NCBI RefSeq assembly: GCF_000317475.1
Contig: NC_019729.1
Span: 3,858,501-3,922,500 of the forward strand
DNA from: Oscillatoria nigro-viridis PCC 7112
GTDB lineage: Bacteria > Cyanobacteriota > Cyanobacteriia > Cyanobacteriales > Microcoleaceae
Direction: 5' to 3'
Length of the DNA stretch: 64,000 nucleotides
Both the position numbers and the translations under genes were made by a program. Of this stretch, positions 36,250 to 43,765 are shown piece after piece. How positions within the stretch are numbered: the stretch's first letter is position 1; each line of letters begins with the position of its first letter. Under the pieces are notes generated by a model. It was not told the origin of the DNA. It did no database searches and saw nothing but the letters and a program-made list of their open reading frames with translations.

Positions 36250-36534
36250 TTACATCATCATCGTCAGCAGCCCTTGCTGGCCGAGAATCATTTCTCGCAG
36301 CAAGCTACAGATACCCACCCAAATAATCGGCGTAATGTCCACCCCGCCGATCGGCGGTACAATCTTTCTAGTTACGGCTAAAAAAGGTTCCGTCGGCCAA
36401 GCAATCAGACTCAACGGCAACTTGCTCAGGTTCACCTCGGGATACCAAGTCAGGACGATCCGAAAAATAAACAGCAAAGTCATCAGCACTAGGACAGAGC
36501 CCAGAATCCAACTTGCAACGGTAATACCAGTCAT
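36250..36534 (-). CDS. YggT-family membrane protein
   Basis: A 94-residue protein with two hydrophobic halves (ASWILGSVLVLMTLLFIFRIVLTW and the C-terminal IIWVGICSLLREMILGQQGLL) joined by the family motif WPTEPFLAVTRKIVPPIGGVD. YggT/Ycf19 proteins occur in cyanobacteria and plastids and have been linked to thylakoid or nucleoid organisation and to cell division-related functions. Convergent to accC. Confidence 0.9.
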   Translation of the reverse strand: MTGITVASWILGSVLVLMTLLFIFRIVLTWYPEVNLSKLPLSLIAWPTEPFLAVTRKIVPPIGGVDITPIIWVGICSLLREMILGQQGLLTMMM

Positions 36535-36658
36535 GGGTCTTATCTCGAAATTTTAAGTTTTGTTAAGTCTGCTATTCATAATTTTAACCGTTTGACAGGT
36601 GCGAGCGAAAGTATAAAATTAATAAAAATCAAATTGTTGTAACAAAGGCTTGGAATCT

Positions 36659-36781
36659 ATGACTCCTTCTCTCGCGAACTTTTTGTACAGCCTGCTGGTG
36701 GGCGTGGTGGTGGTAGTGCTTCCAGCAACGATCGCCCTGATCTTCATCAGCCAAAAAGACAAAATCAAGCGCACCTACTAA
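36659..36781 (+). CDS. psbX: Photosystem II protein PsbX
   Basis: A 40-residue protein: MTPSLANFLYSLLVGVVVVV then LPATIALIFISQKDKIKRTY. A single transmembrane helix and the conserved IFISQKDKI tail identify PsbX, a small subunit at the periphery of photosystem II near cytochrome b559. It is followed by ycf66, a frequent cyanobacterial neighbour. Confidence 0.93.
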   Translation: MTPSLANFLYSLLVGVVVVVLPATIALIFISQKDKIKRTY

Positions 36782-36854
36782 ATAGTCTGCAGGTCTCTGA
36801 GTCCGGCGTGAAAGTCAATTTTCGGCTGCACGTCGGGCATTTCCCCGATCCTAG

Positions 36855-36919
36855 AAACCTCGGCTGCCAGCAACTGTCAAGGCAAAACCTTCGGTTGACT
36901 GCTTTCGCTGAGGTTTTTT
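36855..36919 (+). terminator. Probable terminator after psbX
   Basis: AAACCTC (36855-36861) and GAGGTTT (36910-36916) pair, with further G-C pairs inside, and the 3' arm runs into TTTTTT. The loop is long, so this is a moderate call. Confidence 0.4.
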
Positions 36920-37062
36920 CCCGTTAAACTCATTATTATACTCACTTCCCAAGCTGAAACCCTGACCGGACGCTGCCCCAGAAAGCACAGTCGGGCTGAC
37001 AGACTTAATGATAGATGTAAAATCTAACTCGCTAACATAGGAAAGACATAGGAGATAGGCTA

Positions 37063-37872
37063 ATGGTCAATTTAGGATTGAACTGGAGCAGCCTGTTAGG
37101 GATTATCCTAGCAGTAGCAGGGGCAGGACTGTATTTTCTGCGATCGTGGCGTCCCAAACTAGCCCGAGACCACGATATTTTTTTTGCAGCAGTCGGGCTG
37201 CTGTGCGGCGGTATTCTGTTATTTCAAGGGTGGCGGCTTGACCCAATTCTGGCCTTCGGTCAATTTCTGCTCACTGGTTCCGCCATATTTTTTGCAGCAG
37301 AAAGCATTAAACTGCGAGGAGCGACCACAGCCCAAGCCAAAAGTCGCGCTCAATACATAGATGAAGACCGACCGATCAGCAACGCCTACGGTTACGACGG
37401 CTACGATTCCGACATCGACCAGCTAGAACCAGAGGAAGACTATCCGCCGCGTCCCCGCATCAGAGGCAGCCAAGACTACCGTTCCTCTCGCGAAGCCTAC
37501 GACGACGAACCCCGCCGCCGCCCCTCGAATCGCAACGGCAGCGTTAACACCTCCAAGCCCGACTCGCCCGATCGATCGTCGCGCAAACGTCCCTCTCGGC
37601 CAGAAGCCCCGCCTGCTCAAGAGTCTGACAACTGGGACGTTTCAGACAACCCCGAAGAAAGACCGACCCGCAGCCGCAGCAGTCGCCCCCCTGCTTCGGA
37701 AAACCGCAGTTCCGATACGCCGCCGAGAACCAAAAAACCCCGTCCTGCGGAATCATCGAGGTCTCGTCCCAGCAACCGCGACGTGGAAGCACCGCCGTCA
37801 GATTACGTGGAGTATCGACCTGTAGAATACCCGGAAGACCAACCGGATAATTCCCCCAGTTTCGACAAATAG
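37063..37872 (+). CDS. ycf66: Ycf66 family protein
   Basis: A 269-residue protein. The N-terminal 90 residues carry three hydrophobic segments (LLGIILAVAGAGLYFLRSW, HDIFFAAVGLLCGGILLF, FGQFLLTGSAIFFAAESI) and match Ycf66. The C-terminal 170 residues are a disordered, Arg/Ser/Pro/Asp-rich tail, longer than the conserved core. Function is unknown; the gene occurs in cyanobacterial and some plastid genomes. The hydrophilic tail is probably exposed at one membrane face. Confidence 0.9.
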   Translation: MVNLGLNWSSLLGIILAVAGAGLYFLRSWRPKLARDHDIFFAAVGLLCGGILLFQGWRLDPILAFGQFLLTGSAIFFAAESIKLRGATTAQAKSRAQYIDEDRPISNAYGYDGYDSDIDQLEPEEDYPPRPRIRGSQDYRSSREAYDDEPRRRPSNRNGSVNTSKPDSPDRSSRKRPSRPEAPPAQESDNWDVSDNPEERPTRSRSSRPPASENRSSDTPPRTKKPRPAESSRSRPSNRDVEAPPSDYVEYRPVEYPEDQPDNSPSFDK

Positions 37873-37880
37873 GCAAACAC

Positions 37881-37960
37881 TAAGTAGATGGGTGAAACTC
37901 AACATTTCTCGTGCCCGCAGGCAAAAAAATAAGTTGCGTTTATTGATGCCCATCTACTTA
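37881..37960. repeat. 80-bp long-stem hairpin element downstream of ycf66
   Basis: Perfect 12-bp ends TAAGTAGATGGG (37881-37892) and CCCATCTACTTA (37949-37960). Inside, AACTCAAC and GTTGCGTT pair with one mismatch and TGCCCGCAGGCA forms a small hairpin. Starts nine bases after the ycf66 stop. Either a terminator or a small mobile palindrome. Confidence 0.6.
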
Positions 37961-38069
37961 TTCTCAGATATTAAAGCGATCGAAAAGACTGTAAAGTGCG
38001 AGGGTGAAACCCCAAACCAACGAAGATATACAAAAATAAAAGCTAATTTTTTTTTAATTATTTTGACGA

Positions 38070-38215
38070 TCGAGCATCCCGGATACAAGCCCCCGGATTC
38101 ATCCGTCCAGAAATAAAAAACCTGTATCCGAGAAACTTGCCGAACGTATTTATTTCGCGCAAGTCAATGCTTCAATCTAAAATCTAAAATCTAAAATCTA
38201 AAATCGATTGACCTA
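38070..38215 (-). repeat. Dispersed 140-bp repeat, copy 2 (inverted)
   Basis: Reverse complement of the 27485-27627 repeat: GGATACAAGCCCCCGGATTC, TCCGTCCAG, AAAAACCTGTATCCGA, GCCGAACGTATTTAT, CGCGCAAGTCAATGC, then four AATCTAAAAT units. Together with the hairpin at 37881-37960 it fills the space between ycf66 and the interrupted oxygenase gene; no gene is present. Confidence 0.8.
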
Positions 38216-38283
38216 CCCCATCTGTGGAACTAATCGACAGCATAATAATCTAAATATAAAATCGCTATTCTTAAATCAGCAAG

Positions 38284-38350
38284 ATGCCATTACTCGAAAT
38301 AGGAGATCCGGCTCCCTGGTTTTCCGTTCCTTCTACAAATAACCCCTTAT
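38284..38350 (+). pseudogene. 5' fragment of redoxin/2OG-Fe(II) oxygenase gene
   Basis: ATG 38284 encodes MPLLEIGDPAPWFSVPSTNNPL, a redoxin (AhpC/TSA) N-terminus, and then meets the insertion at 38350/38351, where a TAA arises at the junction. Joining base 38350 to 39768 restores codon TTT and continues in frame with HFPTVGGRRVVLFFF. So this is the 5' part of the gene continued at 39768-40825. Confidence 0.85.
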
Positions 38351-39767
38351 AAATAAAACCCTGAAAACCCCGCGACTTTAGTCCGGGGATGAAAGGGACA
38401 AGGAGGCTTTAACCTCCCAGTCTATTTTCTGAGCTCTCAGGATGGCGCTGTCAAGTAAAACCATGTAAATCTTTGTGAACAAATCGAGGGATATTAAGCC
38501 GACTCTGGTATCATAAGACTATCGTGATGAGGTCGAAGTCATGTTAGTTTTTGAGTTCAAAGCATCGGGTAAAAAGCAGCAATTTGACGCTGTAGACGAA
38601 GCGATTAGAACAGTGCAGTTCATCCGAAACAAAGCACTGCGGTTTTGGATGGACAACGAAAAAGTTGATAAATACGCATTGAACAAGTATAGCGCTGTTT
38701 TAGCTAAGGAATTTCCGTTTTGCGATGACTTGAATAGCATGGCTCGACAATCTAGCTCAGAAAGAGCGTGGTCGGCAATCTCCCGATTCTACGACAACTG
38801 TAAAAAGAAAGTCCCAGGAAAAAAAGGATTCCCGCAATTCCAGAAACACAACCGCTCCGTCGAATACAAGACTACGGGCTGGCGTCTGGCAGACGACCGG
38901 AAATCAATCACTTTTACCGACAAGCAAGGAATCGGAAAGCTCAAGTTAAAAGGAACGCGCGACTTACATTTCTACCAGCGCAGTCAAATCAAACGAGTAC
39001 GTTTGGTGAGACGGGCAGACGGATATTATGTCCAGTTTTGCATTCAAGTTGACCGTTCTGAAAAGATTGAAATCACGGGTAACGCCATCGGGTTAGATGT
39101 AGGACTTAAAGAGTTTTACACTGACTCAAATGGCATTGCAGTTGATAACCCGCGTTTCCTCCGCAAGGGAGAACGCAGGTTGAAGAAAGCCCAAAAACGA
39201 GTTTCAAAACGAGTCAAGGGTTCGCAAAACAGAAAAAAAGCTAGAGCAATTCTAGGAAAGCGCCACCTCAAAATAAGTAGACAGCGTAAAGATTTTGCCG
39301 TGAAGTTGGCAAGATGCGTCATCCAGTCTAACGACTGTGTAGTCTACGAAGATTTGAGGATTAAAAATATGGTGAAGAATCACTGTCTGGCAAAATCGAT
39401 TAACGACGCATCTTGGTATATGTTCCGAATTTGGTTGGAATATTTTGGCAAAGTATTCGGAAGAATTACGATTGCCGTACCAGCTAACGGAACAAGTCAA
39501 GAATGCTCTAGTTGCGGAACAATTGTTAAGAAAAGTCTCTCAACGCGAACCCACGCTTGTCGGTGTGGATGCGTATTAGATCGTGACTGGAACGCAGCTA
39601 AAAATATCCTGAGTCGGGGATTGAGTACGGCGGGGCACGTCGGAACTTGGATCTTAGATCCGAACGCTTGTGGAGAATTGACCGCTACCGATGTTGAAGT
39701 AATTCTGCACCGGCAAGTCGATTCTGCGAATCAAGAATCTCCTCGGCTTTAGCCAGGAGAGTGTCAA
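38351..39767 (+). mobile_element. IS200/IS605-type, TnpB-only element
   Basis: 1417 bp, with ends set by the interrupted gene. The left end follows TTAT (38347-38350) and carries a subterminal hairpin, CCCCGCGACTTTAGTCCGGGG (38368-38388) with a one-base bulge. The right end has hairpin TCTCCT/AGGAGA (39738-39760) and finishes GTGTCAA, where TCAA matches the right cleavage tetranucleotide known in IS608. No target duplication and no terminal inverted repeats, as expected for the family. It has no TnpA gene, so mobilisation would need one in trans. The 3' region of tnpB and the right end probably encode the guide (omega/reRNA). Confidence 0.88.
38541..39752 (+). CDS. tnpB: TnpB RNA-guided nuclease (IS1341-type)
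   Basis: A 403-residue protein, full length for the family. RuvC catalytic residues: D186 in GLDVGLKEF, E270 in VYEDLRI, D349 in LDRDWNAAKN. The zinc-binding C-x2-C pairs are CSSCG and CRCGC just before the last motif. TnpB cuts DNA next to a TAM, guided by RNA from the element's right end, and promotes retention of the element at its site. Its stop lies inside the right-end hairpin, so mRNA and guide RNA overlap. All key residues are present, so it is probably active. Confidence 0.93.
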   Translation: MLVFEFKASGKKQQFDAVDEAIRTVQFIRNKALRFWMDNEKVDKYALNKYSAVLAKEFPFCDDLNSMARQSSSERAWSAISRFYDNCKKKVPGKKGFPQFQKHNRSVEYKTTGWRLADDRKSITFTDKQGIGKLKLKGTRDLHFYQRSQIKRVRLVRRADGYYVQFCIQVDRSEKIEITGNAIGLDVGLKEFYTDSNGIAVDNPRFLRKGERRLKKAQKRVSKRVKGSQNRKKARAILGKRHLKISRQRKDFAVKLARCVIQSNDCVVYEDLRIKNMVKNHCLAKSINDASWYMFRIWLEYFGKVFGRITIAVPANGTSQECSSCGTIVKKSLSTRTHACRCGCVLDRDWNAAKNILSRGLSTAGHVGTWILDPNACGELTATDVEVILHRQVDSANQESPRL

Positions 39768-40825
39768 TTCATTTCCCGACTGTTGGCGGCCGGCGAGTCG
39801 TGCTGTTTTTCTTTGCCAGCACAGCTTTTGAACAAATCCAAGTTATCCTCAAAAGCTTTCAAGAGCTTTCAGAAGAATTCCAAAGCTTGCAAGTACCGCG
39901 GTTCGGAGTGAGCGTTGACCCAGGAGACAAAGAACAAAACAGACCGACAACAATTGCTCCGTAATTCATCTTTTTCTGGGACTTGGATAAAACAGTCAGC
40001 CAGCAGTACGGTGTTTTCCGAGATGTCGAAGAAAATGGAGTTGCCGGAGTTCACTATGCACCCCAAACTTTTGTACTCAACGAAAACCTTCAGGTAATTA
40101 ATATTTTGCCGATGGGCGAACCGCACCAACACGCCCAGCAAGTATTAGATTTTCTCAAAACTTTGCACTCAATTGAGGAAGCCCGATCCGCTACTCGCCA
40201 CGCCCCGGTGTTAGTAATTCCTAACGTTTTGGACAAACAATTTTGCCGTACTTTGATCGATATGTACAAAGCTGACGGTGGCAGTCCCTCGGGCTTTATG
40301 AGGCAAATAGGCGGGAAAACAGTTGGGCTGCACGACGACACTTTTAAGAAGCGCCGAGATTTCTTTATTCAAGACGAGGATTTCCAGCGACAATTGAATG
40401 CGATTATTCTGCGCCGGGTGCGGCCGGAAATAGAGAAAGCTTTTCAGTTTACAATTACCAGGTTTGAACGGTATTTGATAGGTTGTTACGATGCTGACAG
40501 CGGCGGTTATTTTCGGCCGCACCGCGACAACACTAGCAAAGCTACGGTGCATCGCAGGTTTGCGATGACGCTAAACTTGAATGTGGGAGATTACACGGGG
40601 GGATTTTTACGGTTTCCAGAGTACGCGCCACACGGTTATAAAGGCGATTCAGGTACGGCGATTATTTTTTCGTGTTCTTTGCTGCATGAAGCCACTGCGG
40701 TGATTAGCGGCCAGCGCTTTGCTTTGCTGTCTTTTTTCTACGGCAATGAGGATGCTGCGCTACGAGAAGCTAATTTTAAGTATTTAGCTGCTGATTCAGA
40801 TTCCCGAATTGGAGAACCGGCGTGA
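39768..40825 (+). pseudogene. 3' part of redoxin/2OG-Fe(II) oxygenase gene
   Basis: The redoxin part continues from the insertion (HFPTVGGRRVVLFFFASTAFEQ) to TAA 39962-39964. The same frame then goes on as FIFFWDLDKTVSQQYGVF through a 2OG-Fe(II) oxygenase domain: Fe ligands H and D in PHRDN, the second H in LLHEAT, and R in GQRFALLSFF. A neighbouring frame over about 39945-39975 reads DRQQLLRNSSF, so two compensating small indels may have created the stop. The oxygenase domain is intact and could be made from TTG 39983, but the original two-domain protein cannot be. Confidence 0.8.
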
Positions 40826-40934
40826 GGAATGTCACTACCGTGGTGCAAGTCCTAAAATAATGACAGAAGGTAGTTAGCGGTTAACCACAAAACCTAATTC
40901 CTAGCTACCGATCGCTAAATACTAATCGATCGCC

Positions 40935-42383
40935 ATGAATTTCAAACTTCTAAGTTTAGCAGTATCGGGAATTTTAACGGTTGGGGTTGCAGCCAGCCCT
41001 GCTGCGGTTGTTACGACATCCCCTGTGCGGCAATCAACAGATTTAACGGAATTTAACTCGGTGCATTCCCAGGGTGCGATCGCCCAAAATGTCGAAGAAC
41101 AAACCAATATTCGAGTCTACGAAAAAGCTAGTCCAGCGGTTGTTACCGTCGATACAGATAAATCTAACGGCAGCGGCACAATTATCAGCCCCGACGGCAT
41201 GGTGTTAACTAACGCCCACGTTGTTTCGGCAGGCGGTACCGTCAATATCATTTTGTCAGACGGCAGAAAACTTGTCGCCGATGTCATCGGATTCGGCGAA
41301 GAAGGTCTAGACTTAGCCGTGGTGAAGATTCGCGGTCAAAACAATTTGCCCACCATTCCTTTAGCCCGTCCCGGTTCGGTGAAAGTCGGGCAACAAGCAT
41401 TTGCGATCGGCAATCCATTCGGTCAATTTCAAGGTACTTTTACAGTCGGAATCGTCAGCCGCATCGACCTTTCTCGGGGCTTAATTCAAACCGACGCCGC
41501 CATCAATCCCGGCAATTCAGGAGGCCCGCTGCTCAACAGTTCAGGAGAATTAATCGGCGTCAATACTTCTATTTTTACTCGCGGTCGGGGTGGAGGTAAT
41601 ATCGGTATCGGTTTTGCAATTTCAGCAGACAAAGTACCCGCTTTCCTGACAGCGGTGCGAGAAGGGCGAGCTCCCCGCGTGGCTCAAGCCCGATCGCCCT
41701 TTGGCAACAAATCACCTCAAAAAGTTGCGTTAAACGGGCCCGCCGTCAGCGGCCTCCTCACCGAAAAGTCTAGCGTTCTGCCCACCGACAACAGCTTTTT
41801 CGACCTCTACTCCTTTGAGGGAAAAGCGGGCCAGCAAATCACAATAGAAATGAAAAGTCAAGAAATTGACCCTTATTTAATTTTGCTCGGACCCAACCAG
41901 CGCGAAATCGCGCAAGACGATGACGGGGCAGGCAGTAAAGACGCCAGAATTACAGTCAGGCTGCCTGCCGACGGGACTTACACGTTAGTTGCAAATTCCT
42001 ACCAAGCTAGGCAGTCAGGGGCTTATACGTTAGAACTGAAAGCGAGTGCTCCTACCGCGCCTTCTCGGGCGATTTTGCAAGAAGAAGGTGCTTTAGTCGC
42101 AGGCGGCCCAGTATTGCCGTCTGACAACAGTCTGTATCGAGAGTATACTTTTGAAGGTCGATCGGGTCAGTCTGTAGCCATTTCCCTCGAAAGTACAGAT
42201 TTCGATCCCTATGTGGCTATCTTTGGCCCTAACGGCCGATTAGTGGCAGAAAATGACGATGGGAGCGATTCGACTAAAAATGCGTTTTTGAGTGTTACTT
42301 TGCCCGCTACGGGTCGCTACCGCGTAATTGTCAATGCTTACGACGCTTCGGGCCGGGGTCGTTACACTCTAACTGTCCGTTGA
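40935..42383 (+). CDS. Secreted trypsin-like serine protease with two PPC domains
   Basis: A 482-residue protein with a Sec signal (MNFKLLSLAVSGILTVGVAAS). Trypsin-like HtrA-type protease domain, residues about 55-240, with triad H95 (LTNAHVV), D126 (GLDLAVV) and S195 (NPGNSGGPLL). In place of the PDZ domain normal for HtrA/Deg proteins there are two pre-peptidase C-terminal (PPC) beta domains, about residues 265-375 and 377-482 (YSFEGKAGQQITI, YTFEGRSGQSVAI). It likely works in the periplasm or outside the cell. The last PPC domain strongly resembles the one encoded at 42620-43240. Confidence 0.9.
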   Translation: MNFKLLSLAVSGILTVGVAASPAAVVTTSPVRQSTDLTEFNSVHSQGAIAQNVEEQTNIRVYEKASPAVVTVDTDKSNGSGTIISPDGMVLTNAHVVSAGGTVNIILSDGRKLVADVIGFGEEGLDLAVVKIRGQNNLPTIPLARPGSVKVGQQAFAIGNPFGQFQGTFTVGIVSRIDLSRGLIQTDAAINPGNSGGPLLNSSGELIGVNTSIFTRGRGGGNIGIGFAISADKVPAFLTAVREGRAPRVAQARSPFGNKSPQKVALNGPAVSGLLTEKSSVLPTDNSFFDLYSFEGKAGQQITIEMKSQEIDPYLILLGPNQREIAQDDDGAGSKDARITVRLPADGTYTLVANSYQARQSGAYTLELKASAPTAPSRAILQEEGALVAGGPVLPSDNSLYREYTFEGRSGQSVAISLESTDFDPYVAIFGPNGRLVAENDDGSDSTKNAFLSVTLPATGRYRVIVNAYDASGRGRYTLTVR

Positions 42384-42470
42384 AAATGGGGAAAAAGGTA
42401 ATGGGTAATCGGGAATTGGTAATTGGTCGAATTATTCTGCTTCCTGCTTCCTGCTTCCGTGCATCCATTA

Positions 42471-42605
42471 AATCCGTTAGATAATCCGTTGCCGAACTTC
42501 CTTCTTCCATCCGTTCAATCCGTTAGATAATCCGTTGCCGAACTTCCTTCTTCCATCCGTTCAATCCGTTAGATAATCCGTTGCCGAACTTCCTTCTTCG
42601 TTGCA
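42471..42605. repeat. 46-bp tandem repeat, about 2.8 copies
   Basis: The unit contains AATCCGTTAGATAATCCG, TTGCCGAACTTCCTTCTTCC and ATCCGTTC. The reverse complement reads GAAGTTCGGCAACGGATT, the same sequence that occurs inside comEC (50026-50043) and the gene at 55110-56894. It lies between two PPC-domain genes. Confidence 0.8.
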
Positions 42606-42619
42606 AATCGAGGTAATTC

Positions 42620-43240
42620 ATGCGTCAAGTTAGATTTTGGGCGATCGCGCCAATTGCTCTACTAGCTACTTTTTCTGGCAAGCCGAATCTCTCCCTGCCA
42701 GTTTCAAATTCAAGTGGAGTTGCTAACAGCAGTTCCACCCTCATTTCAGCAGAATTTCCTCAAAATTTACCTGATGCGAGGCTTGCTGGCAAGGCTGTTT
42801 TAACTCAAGCAACCCCCAAGCCGTCGCCATCACCACAGAGTTCGCCAACTCAGAGTCCAACTGTAGAGCCTCGGCAGAGCCCTAATGCGGGTTCATCTAA
42901 AGTCATTTTAGAGCAAAACGGAGAACTCACTCCTGCTAAGTCTTCTGTACTGCCCTCCGACAGCAGTTTGTACGATGAGTATACCTTTGAAGGGACTCAG
43001 GGTCAGAAAGTGGTTGTTACCGTAGAAAGTACCGAGTTTGATACTTATCTCGCTATTTTCAACTCCCAGGGCGAGCTACTTGCAGAAAATGATGATGCAA
43101 CGCAGCAAAATTCCAATTCAGAGCTTACTGTTACCTTGTCTGCGAACGGTCGCTATCGCGTGATTGTCAATGCTTACGATCCGCCTCCAAAAGGTAGAGG
43201 CAAGTACAGTTTGACCGTCCGCGAAACAACTGGGAATTAG
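42620..43240 (+). CDS. Secreted PPC-domain protein
   Basis: A 206-residue protein: hydrophobic N-terminus (WAIAPIALLATFSG) as signal, a Ser/Pro/Thr/Gln linker (about residues 60-95, PKPSPSPQSSPTQSPTVEP), and one PPC domain (about 98-206) with YDEYTFEGTQGQKVVV, DTYLAIFNSQGELLAENDD and GRYRVIVNAYD. The domain is much closer to the second PPC domain of the upstream protease than to its first, so a local duplication is likely. No catalytic domain; possibly a binding or anchoring protein. Confidence 0.82.
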   Translation: MRQVRFWAIAPIALLATFSGKPNLSLPVSNSSGVANSSSTLISAEFPQNLPDARLAGKAVLTQATPKPSPSPQSSPTQSPTVEPRQSPNAGSSKVILEQNGELTPAKSSVLPSDSSLYDEYTFEGTQGQKVVVTVESTEFDTYLAIFNSQGELLAENDDATQQNSNSELTVTLSANGRYRVIVNAYDPPPKGRGKYSLTVRETTGN

Positions 43241-43261
43241 TTTAAACAAAACTTTGGAGTC

Positions 43262-43285
43262 AGGGCACGGCATTGCCGTGTCCCT
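43262..43285. repeat. GGCACGGCATTGCCGTGTCC palindrome
   Basis: Short member of the palindrome family at 2885, 18277 and 23422: CACGGCA and TGCCGTG arms. Confidence 0.7.
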
Positions 43286-43419
43286 CTAATTTAAGGACGA
43301 TCGCACTACAAGCAACTACTATCCACTTTGCTAAATTCATATGTTTGTATGCCAATATAAATGTTATAATATTGTACTTATAATTTGATCGAGTGTATTT
43401 TAAATAACTTTTAAAACTC

Positions 43420-43462
43420 AAAAGGAAACTGAAATATAGATAATTTTTCAGCTTCCTTTTTT
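43420..43462. terminator. Bidirectional terminator between convergent genes
   Basis: AAAAGGAAACTGAA (43420-43433) and TTCAGCTTCCTTTT (43447-43460) pair over 14 bp with one mismatch, with A and T runs on the two sides. Lies between the PPC gene (+) and the Hlip gene (-). Confidence 0.65.
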
Positions 43463-43479
43463 AATTAATTTTGATTAAT

Positions 43480-43671
43480 TTAACGCAGGCCCAGCCAGGT
43501 GAAAAAATCCTGGCGGGTGAAGAATTCTAGCAGCAAAAGTCCCACGAATCCCACCATCGCAAATCGTCCGTTGATTTGTTCGGCGTAGGCATTCCACCCA
43601 AACGCTGGTTCTGCTTGTTTTGGGGTATTTGGGGTTGTCGGTTTTGGGGATGGAGGAGTTTGAGCAGTCAT
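43480..43671 (-). CDS. High-light-inducible protein (Hlip/SCP)
   Basis: A 63-residue protein with a Pro/Thr-rich N-terminus and one chlorophyll-binding helix: AEQINGRFAMVGFVGLLLLE. E and R of ExxNGRxAMxG are the chlorophyll-ligating pair. Hlips bind chlorophyll and carotenoid in thylakoids and protect photosystem II assembly. The start MTAQTPPSPKPTT at 43671 is well placed. Confidence 0.93.
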   Translation of the reverse strand: MTAQTPPSPKPTTPNTPKQAEPAFGWNAYAEQINGRFAMVGFVGLLLLEFFTRQDFFTWLGLR

Positions 43672-43765
43672 TTAAAAGTTTTAAGTTTCGAGTTTTGAGT
43701 GATGATTTTGGGGAAACTTTGCGATCGCACAACTTGTAATTTACCAGGAAAATGACAGCAGAGAG

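Noticed and set aside
42471-42605. Regular 46-bp repeats as a possible CRISPR array
   Set aside because: The units are head-to-tail with no variable spacers, and no cas genes are nearby.
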